Of a stretch of DNA of 64,000 nt, positions 63,899-64,000 are shown one piece after another; within the stretch, counting starts at the first letter, position 1; each line of letters opens with the position of its first letter. Position numbers and translations under genes: made by a program. Source of the DNA: Sandarakinorhabdus glacialis (lineage in GTDB: Bacteria > Pseudomonadota > Alphaproteobacteria > Sphingomonadales > Sphingomonadaceae); contig NZ_BMJM01000010.1 in NCBI RefSeq assembly GCF_014643455.1, forward strand, positions 31,427 through 95,426, written 5' to 3'. The notes beneath the pieces were generated by a model that ran no database searches, had not been told where the DNA came from, and saw nothing but the letters and a program-made list of their open reading frames with translations.

Positions 63899-64000
63899 GG
63901 GTTGGGACCCATAAACAGGATTCACATCTGGTCTGAGGTGTGATTCAAGCTTCCGAGGCATCGGGAGCGCGGCATGGCAGGCGAGTTTTGGTTGGACGAC
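63899..64000 (+). mobile_element. IS5-family insertion sequence, left end (truncated by the window)
   Basis: The transposase start at 63974 and the sequence GGGTTGGGACCC after CTA (TCTAGGGTTGGGACC) fit the left end of an IS427-type IS5 element, which usually inserts at CTAG-like sites. The exact terminus cannot be proved without the right end. Confidence 0.6.
63974..64000 (+). CDS. IS5-family transposase (N-terminal start only)
   Basis: ATG at 63974 with GGGAGCG upstream. The nine visible residues, MAGEFWLDD, match the start of IS5-type transposases (commonly MAGEFWLxD followed by a QW motif). The rest is outside the window. The identification rests on this short match plus the flanking terminal sequence. 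Confidence 0.6.

Overview
The window looks like chromosomal DNA of a high-GC alphaproteobacterium, most likely a member of the Sphingomonadales. This rests on several points: a class I lysyl-tRNA synthetase; a SUF-only iron-sulfur operon headed by an Rrf2 regulator; paired lemA/TPM genes; and many copies of a short palindromic intergenic repeat whose translation gives the peptide VTPAKAGAHL, which I associate with sphingomonads. Nearly all genes are housekeeping or envelope genes, packed tightly and often joined by ATGA, GTGA or TGATG overlaps. No phage, CRISPR array or rRNA was seen. The only mobile DNA recognised is the left end of an IS5-type element at the right edge.

Layout. 0-12 kb: phospholipase D-like fragment, nitronate-monooxygenase-like flavoprotein, 2-hydroxyacid dehydrogenase, small secreted proteins (SH3, META, beta/gamma-crystallin), mscL, lemA-TPM-TPM, a PmtA-like methyltransferase, a GST, a glycine-zipper lipoprotein and a GPH-type transporter. 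11-21 kb: two secreted hydrolases (amidohydrolase, DUF885), lysS, a DinG-type helicase and sixA. 21-27 kb: the suf operon (rrf2-sufB-lipoprotein-sufC-sufD-sufS-sufT-sufA), every junction overlapping, with an unrelated lipoprotein gene inside it. 27-33 kb: trmB, accA, a periplasmic M48 protease, mutT, prs and alr. 33-37 kb: an Mla-type permease/ATPase pair running by stop/start overlaps into an ECF sigma factor and its RskA-type anti-sigma factor, then a fasciclin protein. 37-45 kb: metK, lnt, a two-gene osmoprotectant ABC importer with fused permease and binding protein, and an ABC exporter broken by a frameshift. 45-51 kb: a DEDDh exonuclease, hppA, a cysteine-hydrolase-like protein, thiL, nusB and divergent dnaB. 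51-56 kb: an acyl-CoA catabolic cluster (two acyl-CoA dehydrogenases, an acyl-CoA ligase, an HD-domain protein, a VOC protein). 56-63.5 kb: lgt-midA-GNAT-pgeF, a globin, an NDUFAF5-like methyltransferase, comF, grxC, a nitrilase-family amidase, DUF1178, tRNA-Arg(CCT) and the IS5 end.

Themes. Lipoprotein maturation (lgt, lnt) and several predicted lipoproteins sit in the same window. Iron-sulfur assembly, peptidoglycan (alr, pgeF), translation (lysS, trmB, tRNA-Arg), nucleotide supply (prs, mutT) and replication (dnaB, DinG) are all represented.

The most striking large-scale signal is compositional. The + strand is C-rich over roughly the first 44 kb whatever the direction of the genes, near neutral around 45-51 kb, and G-rich from about 52 kb to the end. 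That is the sign change expected at a replication origin or at an inversion breakpoint. Coordinates of starts are chosen by reading ribosome binding sites, overlaps and signal peptides, and uncertain ones are flagged.
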